A stretch of DNA of 64,000 nucleotides, taken from contig NZ_JADPBQ010000002.1 in assembly GCF_015670405.1 (NCBI RefSeq), positions 169,890-233,889 on the forward strand, written 5' to 3'. A model generated the notes under the pieces. It was not told the DNA's origin, ran no database searches, and saw nothing but the letters and a program-made list of their open reading frames with translations. Shown one piece after another: positions 1-9,430 of this stretch. Within the stretch, counting starts at the first letter, position 1, and the number at the start of each line of letters is the position of its first letter. The position numbers were made by a program, and so were the translations under genes. Origin of the DNA: Clostridium sp. 1001271B_151109_B4. GTDB lineage: Bacteria > Bacillota > Clostridia > Clostridiales > Clostridiaceae.

Positions 1-352
1 TTTTCAATCTATCCATTACCATTTCACCAATAACACTTGATTCAACTTCAGTTAACATATTATTTGAAATATTTTTTTCAATATCTTCTGCCAATTCTTC
101 GATTTGCTTTCTAGATATAGGTCTCTTTTGACATGCAATAATAAGCCCATTTACAATTTTTTCTCTATTAAAGTTTTCCCTTGTAGAATCTCTCTTAACA
201 ACTAAAATCGGAATATCTTCAATTTTTTCATAAGTAGTGTATCTTCTACCACAACTACTGCATTCCCTTCTTCTTCTTATTGTTGTATTATCATCAGTGG
301 ATCTAGAATCTACAACCTTACTTTCATCATAAAAACAAAAAGGACACTTCAA
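1..352 (-). CDS. nrdR: Transcriptional repressor NrdR (3' end outside window)
   Basis: NrdR represses ribonucleotide reductase operons using ATP/dATP sensing. The minus-strand reading begins with a zinc ribbon (KCPFC near the start, then CSSCGRR about 30 residues later) and continues into the ATP-cone domain, which runs off the left edge, so the C-terminus is missing. I chose the TTG at 352 because it gives the family-typical start M-K-C-P-F-C and has GGGAAAGG about 10 nt upstream. An upstream GTG at 361 is only 1 nt from that site. The zinc ribbon and ATP-cone are seen; the regulatory role is from the family. Confidence 0.93.
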   Translation of the reverse strand, partial: MKCPFCFYDESKVVDSRSTDDNTTIRRRRECSSCGRRYTTYEKIEDIPILVVKRDSTRENFNREKIVNGLIIACQKRPISRKQIEELAEDIEKNISNNMLTEVESSVIGEMVMDRLK

Positions 353-412
353 ACAAATCACGCCTTTCCCTTATAGTTATATTTGTATTATACAATCTTT
401 TTGTACTTAATA

Positions 413-694
413 CTATATTTTATTTTCATCTTGATTAATTTCTATACCTGTCGCATCGACAATTATTACGTCAACCCCTACTTTAACTATTTTCTCCCAT
501 GGTATCTCTATATCATCTTCTTTAGAAAACCACCCTTTATTACTATTAGAAGGTAAAAATATTGATACTATTTTATTTGTATCTAAATCAACCTTAAAAT
601 CCCTTATATATCCAAGCTTACTTCCTGTTGATATATCAACTACCTCCATACTTCTTATAGCATTTACAGAATATAAAATTAAGTCACTCTCCAT
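413..694 (-). CDS. YlmC/YmxH-family PRC-barrel sporulation protein
   Basis: This 93-residue protein fits the short PRC-barrel family (YlmC/YmxH) found near sporulation genes in Firmicutes. The core reads roughly MEVVDISTGSKLGYIRD, then acidic strands ending in VIIVDATGIEI, the usual single-barrel layout without membrane segments. The reading frame extends upstream to a TTG at 709, but the GGAGGAG at about 701-707 is then coding. The ATG at 694, 7 nt after that site, is the better start. It lies downstream of sigG in the same orientation, consistent with a sporulation role. The molecular function of this family is not established. Confidence 0.82.
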   Translation of the reverse strand: MESDLILYSVNAIRSMEVVDISTGSKLGYIRDFKVDLDTNKIVSIFLPSNSNKGWFSKEDDIEIPWEKIVKVGVDVIIVDATGIEINQDENKI

Positions 695-863
695 AATTAT
701 CTCCTCCAACTTAAATATGTATTTTCTTTACCATATTTATATATATGATGTGACCTTTCATTTTATTAAATTATTTATATTTTATGCTTTAAGAAATATA
801 TAAAATACTAATACTTGTCCACTCCTTATAATTTTAGATTATATCACCTTTTTAACAAAAAAA

Positions 864-882
864 TAGGACTCAAAGAGTCCTA
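864..882 (-). terminator. Intrinsic terminator of sigG
   Basis: A 7-bp hairpin (TAGGACT/AGTCCTA, 5-nt loop) overlaps the sigG stop codon and is followed on the minus strand by seven T residues. Confidence 0.85.
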
Positions 883-1653
883 TACATACTTTCTCATATG
901 CTTTAATGCTGTTTTTTCTAACCTTGAAACTTGCGCTTGTGAAATTCCAATCTCATCTGCAACTTCCATTTGTGTTCTCCCATTAAAAAATCTTAATGTT
1001 AAAATTAATTTTTCCCTGTCATTTAATTTTTTCATAGCTTCTTTAATTGAAATGTTTTCTAACCAGCTATCATCACTATTCTTAGAGTCACTAATTTGAT
1101 CCATTACATAAATAGCATCTCCTCCATCGTGATATATTGGTTCAAACAAGGAAACTGGATCTTGAATTGCATCTAAAGCAAAAACAACTTCTTCTCTAGG
1201 TATATTTAATTCTTTTGCTATTTGGGATACTGTTGGTTCCTTATTATTATCCTTTATCAATTTATCTCTTACTAATAAAGCCTTATAAGCTACATCCCTT
1301 AAAGATCTACTTACCCTAATAGAGTTATTATCTCTTAAATACCTTCTGATCTCTCCTATTATCATAGGTACAGCATATGTAGAAAATTTTACATTTTGAG
1401 ATAAATCAAAATTGTCTATTGATTTCATTAAACCAATACACCCAACTTGAAATAAATCATCTACATTTTCTCCTCTATTATTAAATCTTTGAATAACACT
1501 TAAAACTAATCTTAAATTCCCCTTAATGAAAGTTTCTCTTGCTTGTGTATCTCCGCTTCTCATCTTTAATAGGAGTTCTCTTTTTTCCTTTTCCTTTAGT
1601 ACTGGTAATTTGGAAGTATTCACCCCACAAATCTCAACTTTGTTGATAATCAA
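880..1653 (-). CDS. sigG: RNA polymerase sigma-G, late forespore
   Basis: Sigma-G drives late forespore transcription after engulfment. The protein begins with the SigG-specific segment NKVEICGVNTSKLPVL. It then carries region 2 (DDLFQVGCIGLMKSIDNFDL and KFSTYAVPMIIGEIRRYLRD), region 3 and a region 4 helix-turn-helix (EVADEIGISQAQVSRLEK). Two in-frame TTG codons are candidates. The one at 1653 lies 9 nt after AAGGAG and gives the family-typical M-I-I-N-K start, while the TTG at 1659 is only 3 nt from that site. It follows sigE and spoIIGA on the same strand, the usual clostridial order. Confidence 0.97.
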   Translation of the reverse strand: MIINKVEICGVNTSKLPVLKEKEKRELLLKMRSGDTQARETFIKGNLRLVLSVIQRFNNRGENVDDLFQVGCIGLMKSIDNFDLSQNVKFSTYAVPMIIGEIRRYLRDNNSIRVSRSLRDVAYKALLVRDKLIKDNNKEPTVSQIAKELNIPREEVVFALDAIQDPVSLFEPIYHDGGDAIYVMDQISDSKNSDDSWLENISIKEAMKKLNDREKLILTLRFFNGRTQMEVADEIGISQAQVSRLEKTALKHMRKYV

Positions 1654-1735
1654 AGTCAATCACTCCTTCAGAAGTAATAACATACTGCATTTAAAATTAT
1701 TTCCGTTAGAGGATTGTTTTATACTAAAGACAACC

Positions 1736-2443
1736 TTAAATCATTTTATTTATTTCTTTCTTTAATCTATTTATTATTTTCTTTTCCAATCTTGAAATAT
1801 ATGATTGTGATATACCAAGCATATCTGCTACTTCTTTTTGAGTCTTCTCTGTATTACCAGAAAGTCCAAACCTTAATCTTACAATTTCTTTTTCTCTGTC
1901 ATTTAAATTTTTTAATGCTAAAAATAATAATTGCTTGTCAACTTCATCTTCAATTAAGTTATATACTGTATCATTTTCAGTACCTAAAATATCAGATAAT
2001 AACAATTCATTTCCATCCCAATCTATATTTAATGGCTCATAAAACGATACTTCAGCCTTAACTTTTGTATTTCTTCTTAAATACATTAAAATCTCATTCT
2101 CAATACATCTTGATGCATAGGTTGCTAATTTAATTTTCTTTTCAGGATTAAATGTATTAACAGCCTTTATAAGGCCTATTGTTCCAACAGAAATTAAATC
2201 TTCTACTCCAACTCCTGTATTTTCAAATTTTCTAGCAATATAAACTACAAGTCTTAAATTTCTTTCTATAAGAATATTTCTTACTTCTTCGCCCCCACTT
2301 GCTAAGTTCCCAACTAACTTTTCTTCTTCATCTTTTTTTAATGGTGGTGGAAGTGCATCATTTCCACCTATATAATCTACTCTTTTTCTAAAAATATTAA
2401 ATTTAGATAAAAATTTATTTAATAGTAAAATTAACTTTCCCAT
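1736..2443 (-). CDS. sigE: RNA polymerase sigma-E, early mother cell (pro-sigma-E)
   Basis: Sigma-E is the first mother-cell-specific sigma factor and is made as an inactive precursor. The amphipathic/hydrophobic N-terminus (about residues 1-25, [11 protein letters not shown] onward) is the pro-sequence removed by SpoIIGA, and the conserved [12 protein letters not shown] follows. Region 2 ([37 protein letters not shown]) and region 4 ([19 protein letters not shown]) are complete. The ATG has AGGAGG 4-5 nt upstream. The gene starts 9 nt after the spoIIGA stop, so the protease and its substrate are co-transcribed. Confidence 0.97.
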   Translation of the reverse strand: MGKLILLLNKFLSKFNIFRKRVDYIGGNDALPPPLKKDEEEKLVGNLASGGEEVRNILIERNLRLVVYIARKFENTGVGVEDLISVGTIGLIKAVNTFNPEKKIKLATYASRCIENEILMYLRRNTKVKAEVSFYEPLNIDWDGNELLLSDILGTENDTVYNLIEDEVDKQLLFLALKNLNDREKEIVRLRFGLSGNTEKTQKEVADMLGISQSYISRLEKKIINRLKKEINKMI

Positions 2444-2452
2444 ATATCCTCC

Positions 2453-3253
2453 TTATACTATACCCCTTGATAACAAAGCCTGGAACTCATCTTCTTTACT
2501 CAATTTCCTTTCACATCCACATACTATTGCATCAACTCTTGTCCAGCTATTGCTATCTTCATTTTTTATCATTATATTTCCTTTAAATCCTTTAACTTCT
2601 CCAACTTCGTTTATAGTATCATATTTAATAACAAATTTTTTATCATCTGGAATATCAAATTGATTGAAGTAGTTATTCTCAACAATAACGCATGGTAAAT
2701 TTGTCACTGGCTCTCTTAATTCATTTCCTGTATCTAAAAACCCTTTTACTAGTACTGTTCTTGTTCCCTCTGTAATATATATATCATATAAAAAATTTTT
2801 AACTAAGGCTCTATCTTTAAGTAAATCCACAATTCTATTTATAAAAATAAATACAATTGCTACAGCTAGCACTATATATTTTATTGAATTGTTTTCAAGT
2901 ACAAATGCCTGTCCGATCATATATGTGTTTTGCATTTGTAAAGCACCAAAACATATTCCTCCTAGCATAAAAGCTAACATAAAAAAGACCAGGATTGATT
3001 TTAATACATATTTAATTTTTTTACTTTCCAAAGAAATATATATCATAATTGCAGGTATCAATAATTTAAATGCTATGGAATTTAATAAATTTACATTACA
3101 AAAAATAACTAACCCGTATAAGCCTCCTAAAGCCGCTGCAATACATATATTCCGTTTATTAAAGCTAAACCTTAATAATTTGAAAGTAAGTAATAGTAAG
3201 AACAAATTGATTACTATATTTTCAAATATATAAATATCAATATACACTTCCAT
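2453..3253 (-). CDS. spoIIGA: Sporulation sigma-E processing peptidase SpoIIGA
   Basis: SpoIIGA is the septal membrane aspartic protease that converts pro-sigma-E to its active form. The N-terminal half holds about five hydrophobic segments (residues 5-140). The soluble C-terminal half carries the catalytic DTGN motif (GFLDTGNELREP, near residue 173), which works as a dimer in the family. Length (266 residues) is slightly below the Bacillus protein. It is immediately upstream of sigE. The start ATG follows a GAGGTGATG Shine-Dalgarno. Confidence 0.95.
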   Translation of the reverse strand: MEVYIDIYIFENIVINLFLLLLTFKLLRFSFNKRNICIAAALGGLYGLVIFCNVNLLNSIAFKLLIPAIMIYISLESKKIKYVLKSILVFFMLAFMLGGICFGALQMQNTYMIGQAFVLENNSIKYIVLAVAIVFIFINRIVDLLKDRALVKNFLYDIYITEGTRTVLVKGFLDTGNELREPVTNLPCVIVENNYFNQFDIPDDKKFVIKYDTINEVGEVKGFKGNIMIKNEDSNSWTRVDAIVCGCERKLSKEDEFQALLSRGIV

Positions 3254-3447
3254 ATGTTCATCACCTCAATATATAAATTATAGCTTTATCTCTAAATTTT
3301 TTTTGTCATTTTAACGGAGTAAAATTTATTTTTTAAACAAAGTTTTTTTACATATTATGCCTAAATATTCTTATTTGTTATAATAAATCTTTTATTTCAT
3401 TTTTAATCACTTTGATAATATAATTAAAATCATAATTAAAAACAAAA

Positions 3448-3488
3448 AAATAAATAGAAATTGTAATTATTACAATTTCTATTTATTT
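3448..3488 (-). terminator. Intrinsic terminator of ftsZ
   Basis: A perfect 19-bp hairpin with a 3-nt loop sits 20 nt past the ftsZ stop. On the minus strand it runs into a T-rich tail (plus-strand A run at 3441-3450). Confidence 0.85.
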
Positions 3489-3508
3489 TATATTATAATT
3501 ATTAATTT

Positions 3509-4630
3509 TTACTTTCTTGATCTTAGGAAACTTGGTATATTAACGCTTTCTCTGTCTAAATCTAATAATGGATCATTATGAGTTGCCTTAACAGGTTCTT
3601 CTTCCCTTTTAATACTTTCTGTTACAGGTTTTGGTTCAATTTTTGCTTCAGGTGCTGAAGCTATAACTTTACCATTATCTTCTTCAAATCCTGTTGCAAT
3701 AACAGTTAATCTGATTTCATCATTTAAAGTTTCATCAATAACTGCACCAAATATGATATTAGCATCTATATCAGCTGCTTCTCTTACTATTTCAGCAGCT
3801 TCATAAACTTCAATCGCTCCTAAATCTACTCCACCAGTAAAGTTTATTATAACTCCAGTAGCTCCATCTATTGAAGTTTCTAATAAAGGAGAAGAGATTG
3901 CTTGTCTAACAGCATCTTGTGCTTTATTATCACCTTTACCATAACCAACACCCATATGTGCTAATCCTTTATCCTTCATTACTGTTTCAATATCAGCAAA
4001 GTCAGCATTAACTACGCCTGGTATAGTAATAAGGTCAGAAATAGCTTGTACCCCTTGTCTTAATACTCCATCTGCTAATTTAAATGAATCCAATAATGTT
4101 GTCTTCTTATCTGCCATAGCAAGAAGTTTTTCATTAGGTATTATAACTAATGTATCAACATGTTGCTTTAAGTTTTCTAATCCCATTTCAGCATGTCTCA
4201 TTCTTCTCTTTCCTTCAAATGGGAAAGGTTTAGTAACAACACCAACTGTTAAAATATTCATAGATTTTGCAATTTCTGCAACTACTGGAGCGGCACCTGT
4301 ACCAGTTCCTCCACCCATACCTGCAGTAATAAATACCATGTTAGCACCTTTTATTGCTTCTGCTATTTCTTCTCTACTTTCTTCCGCAGCCTTTTTTCCA
4401 ATTTCAGGATTCGCCCCAGCTCCAAGACCTTTTGTAAGTTTTTCACCTATTTGGATCTTTGTAGTAGCTTGTGAAAGCAATAATGCTTGTTTATCAGTAT
4501 TAACAACTATAAACTCAACATTTCTTAACCCCTCAATTATCATTCTATTAACGGCGTTACCACCGCCACCACCGCATCCAATTACTTTTATATTAGTTAA
4601 TTCCTGCATATCTAACTCGAAATCTAACAA
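3509..4630 (-). CDS. ftsZ: Cell division GTPase FtsZ
   Basis: FtsZ polymerises into the cytokinetic ring. The N-terminal GTPase domain shows [16 protein letters not shown], the tubulin signature [10 protein letters not shown] and the T7-loop region ([14 protein letters not shown]). The C-terminal linker ends with the conserved binding peptide [15 protein letters not shown] (SIPSFLR-type) that contacts FtsA, SepF and ZapA. Length (373) is normal. The first ATG has GGAGG 7-8 nt upstream. It lies between pilT and spoIIGA, and in many clostridia ftsZ is likewise next to spoIIGA-sigE. Confidence 0.98.
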   Translation of the reverse strand: MLDFELDMQELTNIKVIGCGGGGGNAVNRMIIEGLRNVEFIVVNTDKQALLLSQATTKIQIGEKLTKGLGAGANPEIGKKAAEESREEIAEAIKGANMVFITAGMGGGTGTGAAPVVAEIAKSMNILTVGVVTKPFPFEGKRRMRHAEMGLENLKQHVDTLVIIPNEKLLAMADKKTTLLDSFKLADGVLRQGVQAISDLITIPGVVNADFADIETVMKDKGLAHMGVGYGKGDNKAQDAVRQAISSPLLETSIDGATGVIINFTGGVDLGAIEVYEAAEIVREAADIDANIIFGAVIDETLNDEIRLTVIATGFEEDNGKVIASAPEAKIEPKPVTESIKREEEPVKATHNDPLLDLDRESVNIPSFLRSRK

Positions 4631-5151
4631 AATAACTCCTCCTTAAAACTCTCTATTAGTAATTAAAATACTTTCATAATATTACTTTATTAGTTCTTCT
4701 TAATTAGCTTAATTATAGTATTAAACATAAATTATTCCGTACTCTAATTTTACATCATTACATATATGTTAACAATAGTAAAATGCTAACTATTGAAGAA
4801 AATTGTAATGATTTTTTTATATTTCATAAAAAAAATGATCAAAAAATGTTACTTTTATCTATAATGTACTATAATTTATTTCTATATCTTTATATAATAA
4901 TAATAATTGCTAATTTTAAAATAATATATTTTAATCCATCAAATTATATATTCAACAAAACTTTAAAAATCCCTCTAACTTTTAACATTTTTTTATTTTT
5001 ATCGAAAACTTATCATTCAGATTTACTCTTATAATGAGCTTTTATTTACAAAATTGTAATTTAACTTTATTTATGAAATCCACATATTAGATTTTATCCT
5101 ATAAATAGCTTTAATTTGATATATTTAAACTTTAAATTTTAGTTATAATAA
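4631..5151. other. AT-rich spacer upstream of ftsZ
   Basis: This roughly 520-bp stretch is over 80% A+T. I see no convincing gene. An 83-codon plus-strand reading (4783-5034) is low-complexity, hydrophobic and lacks a Shine-Dalgarno. The ftsZ promoter must lie here, but no single promoter stands out. Confidence 0.6.
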
Positions 5152-5175
5152 AAGGACGTAATTTCTTACGCCCTT
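5152..5175 (-). terminator. Intrinsic terminator of pilT
   Basis: A 10-bp stem (AAGGGCGTAA/TTACGTCCTT, one G-U pair) with a GAAA-like loop lies directly after pilT and is followed on the minus strand by TTTTATTATAA. Confidence 0.8.
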
Positions 5176-5183
5176 GATATTTC

Positions 5184-6239
5184 TTATAAAATCATTAATC
5201 TTTTTAAAGTTTCCCTATCCACTGCATACGTCATTGCTGTTTCCATTGATATAACACCTTTTTTATATAATTCAGATATAGCCATATCCATAGTTTTCAT
5301 ACCATATTTACTTCCTGTTTGTACTGCTGATTCAATTTGATGTGTTTTACCTTCTCTAATTAAATTTTGTATTCCTGGAGTACTCACCATTATCTCTAAA
5401 GCAGCAACACGTCCATTGCTATCAATATTAGGTAATAGTTGTTGAGATACAACAGCTTGTAATACCGATGATAACTGTATCTTAACTTGTTGTTGTTGAT
5501 GAGGTGGAAATACATCTATTATTCTATCTATAGTTTTTGCCGCTCCAATTGTGTGTAATGTAGAAAAAACTAAATGTCCTGTTTCAGCTGCTGTAATAGC
5601 AATGGATATAGTTTCTAAATCTCTCATTTCTCCAACCAAAATTACATCTGGATCTTCTCTTAATATAGCTTTTAACGCACTTCGGTAACTTTTACTATCC
5701 TTACCAATTTCTCTTTGATTAACTATACACATATTATGCTTGTGTAAGTATTCTATAGGGTCTTCTAAGGTTATTATATGTGCTTGTCTTGTATTATTTA
5801 TTTCATTAATCATAGCTGCTAACGTTGTACTTTTACCACTGCCAGTAGGTCCTGTAACTAAAACAAGCCCTCTTTTTTTAGTTACAATATCTTTAAGTAC
5901 TGCTGGATGCTTTAATTGATCTAATGTTGGTATTTTAAGTGCAATAACTCTTATTGCTATAGCATCACTATTTCTCTGTTTGAAAACATTCACCCTAAAT
6001 CTTCCGATTCCTTGTGCTGAATAAGACGTATCAAATTCTCCGATACTTAAATACTCATCATACTTTTCTTTTAATATTTCTTTTGAAAACTCTTCAACAT
6101 CATTTGGTGATAATCTATCTTGCCCTAAATGAATAAGTTTACCATTACATCTTATAGTTGGTGGTAGACCAACAGTTAAGTGTAAATCCGATGCTTTCAT
6201 TTGTATCGTTTTACTTAAAAGTTCCTGTAGTATATACAT
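5184..6239 (-). CDS. pilT: Type IV pilus retraction ATPase PilT
   Basis: PilT is the hexameric ATPase that disassembles type IV pili, giving twitching or gliding. The N-terminal PAS-like domain starts with ASDLHLTVGLPP. The ATPase core has Walker A (GPTGSGKST, near residue 130), an Asp box (ITLEDPIEYLH), Walker B (ILVGEMRD) and a His box (STLHTIGAAKTIDRIID). The C-terminal GIQNLIREGKTHQIESAVQTG is the AIRNLIRE-type signature that separates PilT from PilB. Length (351) is typical. No other pilus gene is nearby; it stands alone between sigK and ftsZ. Confidence 0.95.
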   Translation of the reverse strand: MYILQELLSKTIQMKASDLHLTVGLPPTIRCNGKLIHLGQDRLSPNDVEEFSKEILKEKYDEYLSIGEFDTSYSAQGIGRFRVNVFKQRNSDAIAIRVIALKIPTLDQLKHPAVLKDIVTKKRGLVLVTGPTGSGKSTTLAAMINEINNTRQAHIITLEDPIEYLHKHNMCIVNQREIGKDSKSYRSALKAILREDPDVILVGEMRDLETISIAITAAETGHLVFSTLHTIGAAKTIDRIIDVFPPHQQQQVKIQLSSVLQAVVSQQLLPNIDSNGRVAALEIMVSTPGIQNLIREGKTHQIESAVQTGSKYGMKTMDMAISELYKKGVISMETAMTYAVDRETLKRLMIL

Positions 6240-6354
6240 ATTATTTTCTCCCTGATTTTATATCTGATCGTATCTTATTTTTTTATCATTAATTACATTT
6301 TAGTAAAATAATACAATAATCACAACTAATTTTGTAAGCTTAATTCTTTTTTTG

Positions 6355-7050
6355 TCATTTAGCACTAAGTTCTTTTCTCAATTTCTTTAACGCTTTCTTT
6401 TCTATACGAGAAACATAGGATCGTGATATACCAAGTAGGCTTGCTATTTCTCTTTGAGTTTTACATTTACCATCTACCAAGCCATATCTCATCCTTATAA
6501 TTTCTCCTTCTCTTTCACTTAATGATGTATTAATCTTTGAATAAAGAGCTCTTATTTGTATATTAGTTTCAACTTTATCAACTACAGAATCTTTATCACT
6601 ACTTAATACATCGATTAAACTTATTTCATTACCTTCTTTATCTACCCCTATAGGATCATGTAAAAATGTTTCTCCTTTTTGCTTTTTACTACTTCTGAAG
6701 AGCATTAAAATTTCATTTTCAATGCATCTAGATGCATATGTAGCTAATCTTGTTCCCTTTGATGCATCAAATGAATCAATTGCTTTAATTAACCCCACTG
6801 TACCGATTGATATAAGCTCATCTATATCTTTATTCGGTATTTGATACTTTTTCACAATATGTGCAACCAACCTAAGGTTTCTCTCTATCAATACTCCTTT
6901 AGCCTTCTTATCACCAGCTTTTAATAGTTCCAAATACTTCTCTTCTTCTTTTTCATCTAAAGGCTGTGGAAACGTGTTATTACCTGATATATATCCTGTA
7001 AGAAAAACATTAGTACAGAATAACTCCAGAATATTACTAAAAAATATCAC
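6355..7050 (-). CDS. sigK: RNA polymerase sigma-K, late mother cell (uninterrupted)
   Basis: Sigma-K directs late mother-cell genes in Bacillus and, in some clostridia, also acts early in sporulation. A hydrophobic pro-sequence of about 20 residues (MIFFSNILELF onward) precedes YISGNNTFPQPL. Region 2 ([36 protein letters not shown]) and region 4 (EIASLLGISRSYVSRIEKKALKKL) are intact in one reading frame. There is therefore no skin-type prophage splitting the gene. The ATG follows AGGAGGAAGCTTAGTG at normal spacing. Its neighbours are the PBP gene upstream and pilT downstream. Confidence 0.96.
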   Translation of the reverse strand: MIFFSNILELFCTNVFLTGYISGNNTFPQPLDEKEEEKYLELLKAGDKKAKGVLIERNLRLVAHIVKKYQIPNKDIDELISIGTVGLIKAIDSFDASKGTRLATYASRCIENEILMLFRSSKKQKGETFLHDPIGVDKEGNEISLIDVLSSDKDSVVDKVETNIQIRALYSKINTSLSEREGEIIRMRYGLVDGKCKTQREIASLLGISRSYVSRIEKKALKKLRKELSAK

Positions 7051-7139
7051 TAAGCTTCCTCCTAGTAGTGCTTATTATATAATATGATATTTTCTTAAAA
7101 TATTGCTTGAAGATTATAAATTAATTTTTTTCATACATT

Positions 7140-8744
7140 TTACTCACTTATTAATGACTTTATTATTTCCCTATATATAGGTGCTGCTGTATTTCCACCA
7201 GCAAGTTCTGTTCCATTCTCATCTACACCATCTATATTTGGAGCAACTATTACCATAGTATATAATTTATCATTTAGTTCAAAATAACCAGCAAACCAAC
7301 CATGAGTTGTTGCTCCACCTTCTCCTGTTGCTGTACCAGTTTTACCACCTTGAGTTATACCATCTACCTTAGCTGCAATACCAGTACCATTTGTTATAAC
7401 ATCACTCATGCTATTCTTAACTAACTTCGATGTTGTTGATGTAAATATTCTATTTTCTTCATTTTGAATATTTTCAATAATATTATTATCATCATCTACA
7501 ATTGCCTCGATAAGTGATGGCTTAATATAAACACCATCATTAATTATAGAATTAATAGCACCAGCAATTTGAAGTGGAGTTACAGTTACACATTGCCCAA
7601 TAGCAAAATTACTTACTCCATCAGTTAGCTTTGGTATTACCCCTACTGCCTCTTCTCTATTTTCACCTGCTAAACCTAAAACTTTATTGTACAATCCTAA
7701 ATTCGTTGTATACTTTAACATGTTTTCATATCCTATTAATTGACCTAATTTTGCAAATATATCATTACAAGATACTTCAAATGCTTCATTTACAGTTAAA
7801 GTTCCATGAGCACTTTTACAAATATCACCATTACAAGTAAATGTATTAGTTATATTTACTAACCCTTCATTTAATGAAATAGCCTCTGTTAAAATTTTAA
7901 ATATAGATCCTGGTTCAAATCCTAATTGACCTATTCCTAAGTTTACATTAGCTTCTGATTCATCTTTTTGAACCATTGCTCTTATTTTACCTGTGTTTGC
8001 CTCTAGCAAAACAACACCAACGTTATCTAAATTACTAAATGAATCTTCTTTTAAAACATCTCTAATCTTATCTGATATTGACTCATCGATTGTAAGTCGT
8101 ATATTTTTATTATTTATACCTGAATTTGTTTCATTAGTTCTATAAATAGATTTATCATCTAAATAAAATCCAGTAGTTGGTCTATTATTATCTTGTATTA
8201 TACTAGTAATTTCACTTTCAAATGATTCCTCTTCAACTTTATCTTTATCAATTGATGCTATGATATTCTCAACTCTCCAGCTTTCTTTTAAATCTAACTC
8301 ATCATAAACATAAGTATATATCCCCTTTATATCATTAAGTTTATTTATCTTATCATAAGTTTCTTTTGTGATATTATAATAAAGCTTTCCACTTTGTTGC
8401 ATAATATCAGAAAAGTTAAAAGATTCATCTTCAGATTTCATAATAAAATTTAAAGCTAATAAATCTTGTAATGTTTCTTCATAGTTGTTTAATTTAAAAG
8501 GCTTTGTATCAAGAACCATTACATATTTATTTTTATAGTTTATTAAACTTTCCCCATTAGTATCAAAAATCTTATAATTCTTATCACTAGTATATTCAAC
8601 TTGATGGTTTTCCAATTGCCCTTGAACTGTACTAGTTGGCTTTATCATTAGGAAAAATAACCTTATAGTTAAAGCAATAAAAATGCTAAAAAATACTATT
8701 CCCACTGCAAGTGATTTTTTATTATTAATTTTAAAACCATACAA
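7140..8744 (-). CDS. Penicillin-binding transpeptidase (class B-like)
   Basis: This is a membrane-anchored peptidoglycan transpeptidase. After an uncleaved N-terminal anchor (about residues 12-33) comes a roughly 190-residue region without a recognisable dimerisation domain, then the transpeptidase domain. The active-site motifs are SXXK (GSIFKIL), SXN (SCND) and KTG (GKTGTATG). Length and the position beside sigK fit a SpoVD/PbpA-like protein, but the family member cannot be fixed. Two starts are possible. The TTG at 8744 lies 8 nt after AAGGAGG and the GTG at 8753 overlaps it; I chose the TTG. The ribosome-binding site lies inside a terminator-like hairpin. Confidence 0.88.
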   Translation of the reverse strand: MYGFKINNKKSLAVGIVFFSIFIALTIRLFFLMIKPTSTVQGQLENHQVEYTSDKNYKIFDTNGESLINYKNKYVMVLDTKPFKLNNYEETLQDLLALNFIMKSEDESFNFSDIMQQSGKLYYNITKETYDKINKLNDIKGIYTYVYDELDLKESWRVENIIASIDKDKVEEESFESEITSIIQDNNRPTTGFYLDDKSIYRTNETNSGINNKNIRLTIDESISDKIRDVLKEDSFSNLDNVGVVLLEANTGKIRAMVQKDESEANVNLGIGQLGFEPGSIFKILTEAISLNEGLVNITNTFTCNGDICKSAHGTLTVNEAFEVSCNDIFAKLGQLIGYENMLKYTTNLGLYNKVLGLAGENREEAVGVIPKLTDGVSNFAIGQCVTVTPLQIAGAINSIINDGVYIKPSLIEAIVDDDNNIIENIQNEENRIFTSTTSKLVKNSMSDVITNGTGIAAKVDGITQGGKTGTATGEGGATTHGWFAGYFELNDKLYTMVIVAPNIDGVDENGTELAGGNTAAPIYREIIKSLISE

Positions 8745-8790
8745 AAAAAACACCTCCTTAGCTAAATTCTAGCCTAAGAAGAGGTGTTTT
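8744..8790 (-). terminator. udk terminator-like hairpin carrying the PBP ribosome-binding site
   Basis: On the minus strand, AACACCTCTTCTTAG pairs with CTAAGGAGGTGTT (one small bulge) and runs into eight T residues, which is a canonical intrinsic terminator after udk. Its right arm contains AAGGAGG, the only Shine-Dalgarno for the following penicillin-binding protein, and the T-run contains that gene's TTG start. The hairpin could therefore control both transcription and translation of the PBP gene. Confidence 0.7.
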
Positions 8791-8797
8791 ATTCAAA

Positions 8798-9415
8798 TTA
8801 CTTCAATATATCTCTTATTTTTGCCATTAATAAATCTATAGCAACATAATTATGTCCACCTTCAGGTATAATTATATCTGCATATTTTTTTGAAGGCTCA
8901 GTGAATTGTAAGTGCATTGGTCTTACAATATTAAGATATTGATCTACAACTGATTCAACAGTTCTTCCTCTTTCATTAATATCTCTTACAAGTCTTCTTA
9001 GAATTCTAATATCAGCATCTGTATCAACATAAACTTTAATATCTAAAAGTTCTCTTATTCTTGGATCTTCAAGAATCAATATACCTTCAACCAAAATTAT
9101 ATCTCTTGATTCTACTGTTGTAGTTTCTTTTGCTCTATTATGTACAGTAAAGTCGTAACTTGGTTTTTCTATAGACTCTCCATTTATTAAAGTTTTTAAA
9201 TGCTCTACTAATAAATCATTATCAAAAGCCATAGGATGATCGTAATTTGTTTTAACTCTTTCTTCCATTGATAAATGGCTTTGATCCTTATAATACATAT
9301 CTTGTTGTATCATTGCAATACAATCATTTGAAAAATTAGAATATAACGCATCAGCAATTGTACTTTTACCAGAACCTGTTCCACCAGTAATTCCTATTAA
9401 TATTGGTTTAGACAT
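8798..9415 (-). CDS. udk: Uridine kinase (uridine/cytidine monophosphokinase)
   Basis: Udk phosphorylates uridine and cytidine in pyrimidine salvage. Residues 7-17 form the Walker A loop ([12 protein letters not shown]). [11 protein letters not shown] and [11 protein letters not shown] are the family's substrate-binding segments, and [19 protein letters not shown] is the Walker B/lid region. Length (205) is standard. The ATG has GGAGG upstream. It lies just after trhP, matching the yrrN/yrrO-udk order in Bacillus. Confidence 0.96.
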   Translation of the reverse strand: MSKPILIGITGGTGSGKSTIADALYSNFSNDCIAMIQQDMYYKDQSHLSMEERVKTNYDHPMAFDNDLLVEHLKTLINGESIEKPSYDFTVHNRAKETTTVESRDIILVEGILILEDPRIRELLDIKVYVDTDADIRILRRLVRDINERGRTVESVVDQYLNIVRPMHLQFTEPSKKYADIIIPEGGHNYVAIDLLMAKIRDILK

Positions 9416-9430
9416 TACTGCATTTCCTCC

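Noticed and set aside
4338..4646. Plus-strand frame of 102 codons rich in Pro and Ser
   Set aside because: It is fully antisense to ftsZ, has no ribosome-binding site and its composition mirrors the GTPase codons.
4783..5034. Plus-strand 83-codon hydrophobic frame
   Set aside because: It is a low-complexity AT-rich translation without Shine-Dalgarno and unlike any family.
6355..7050. A skin-like prophage in sigK
   Set aside because: The gene is continuous from the pro-sequence to region 4; no interruption exists.
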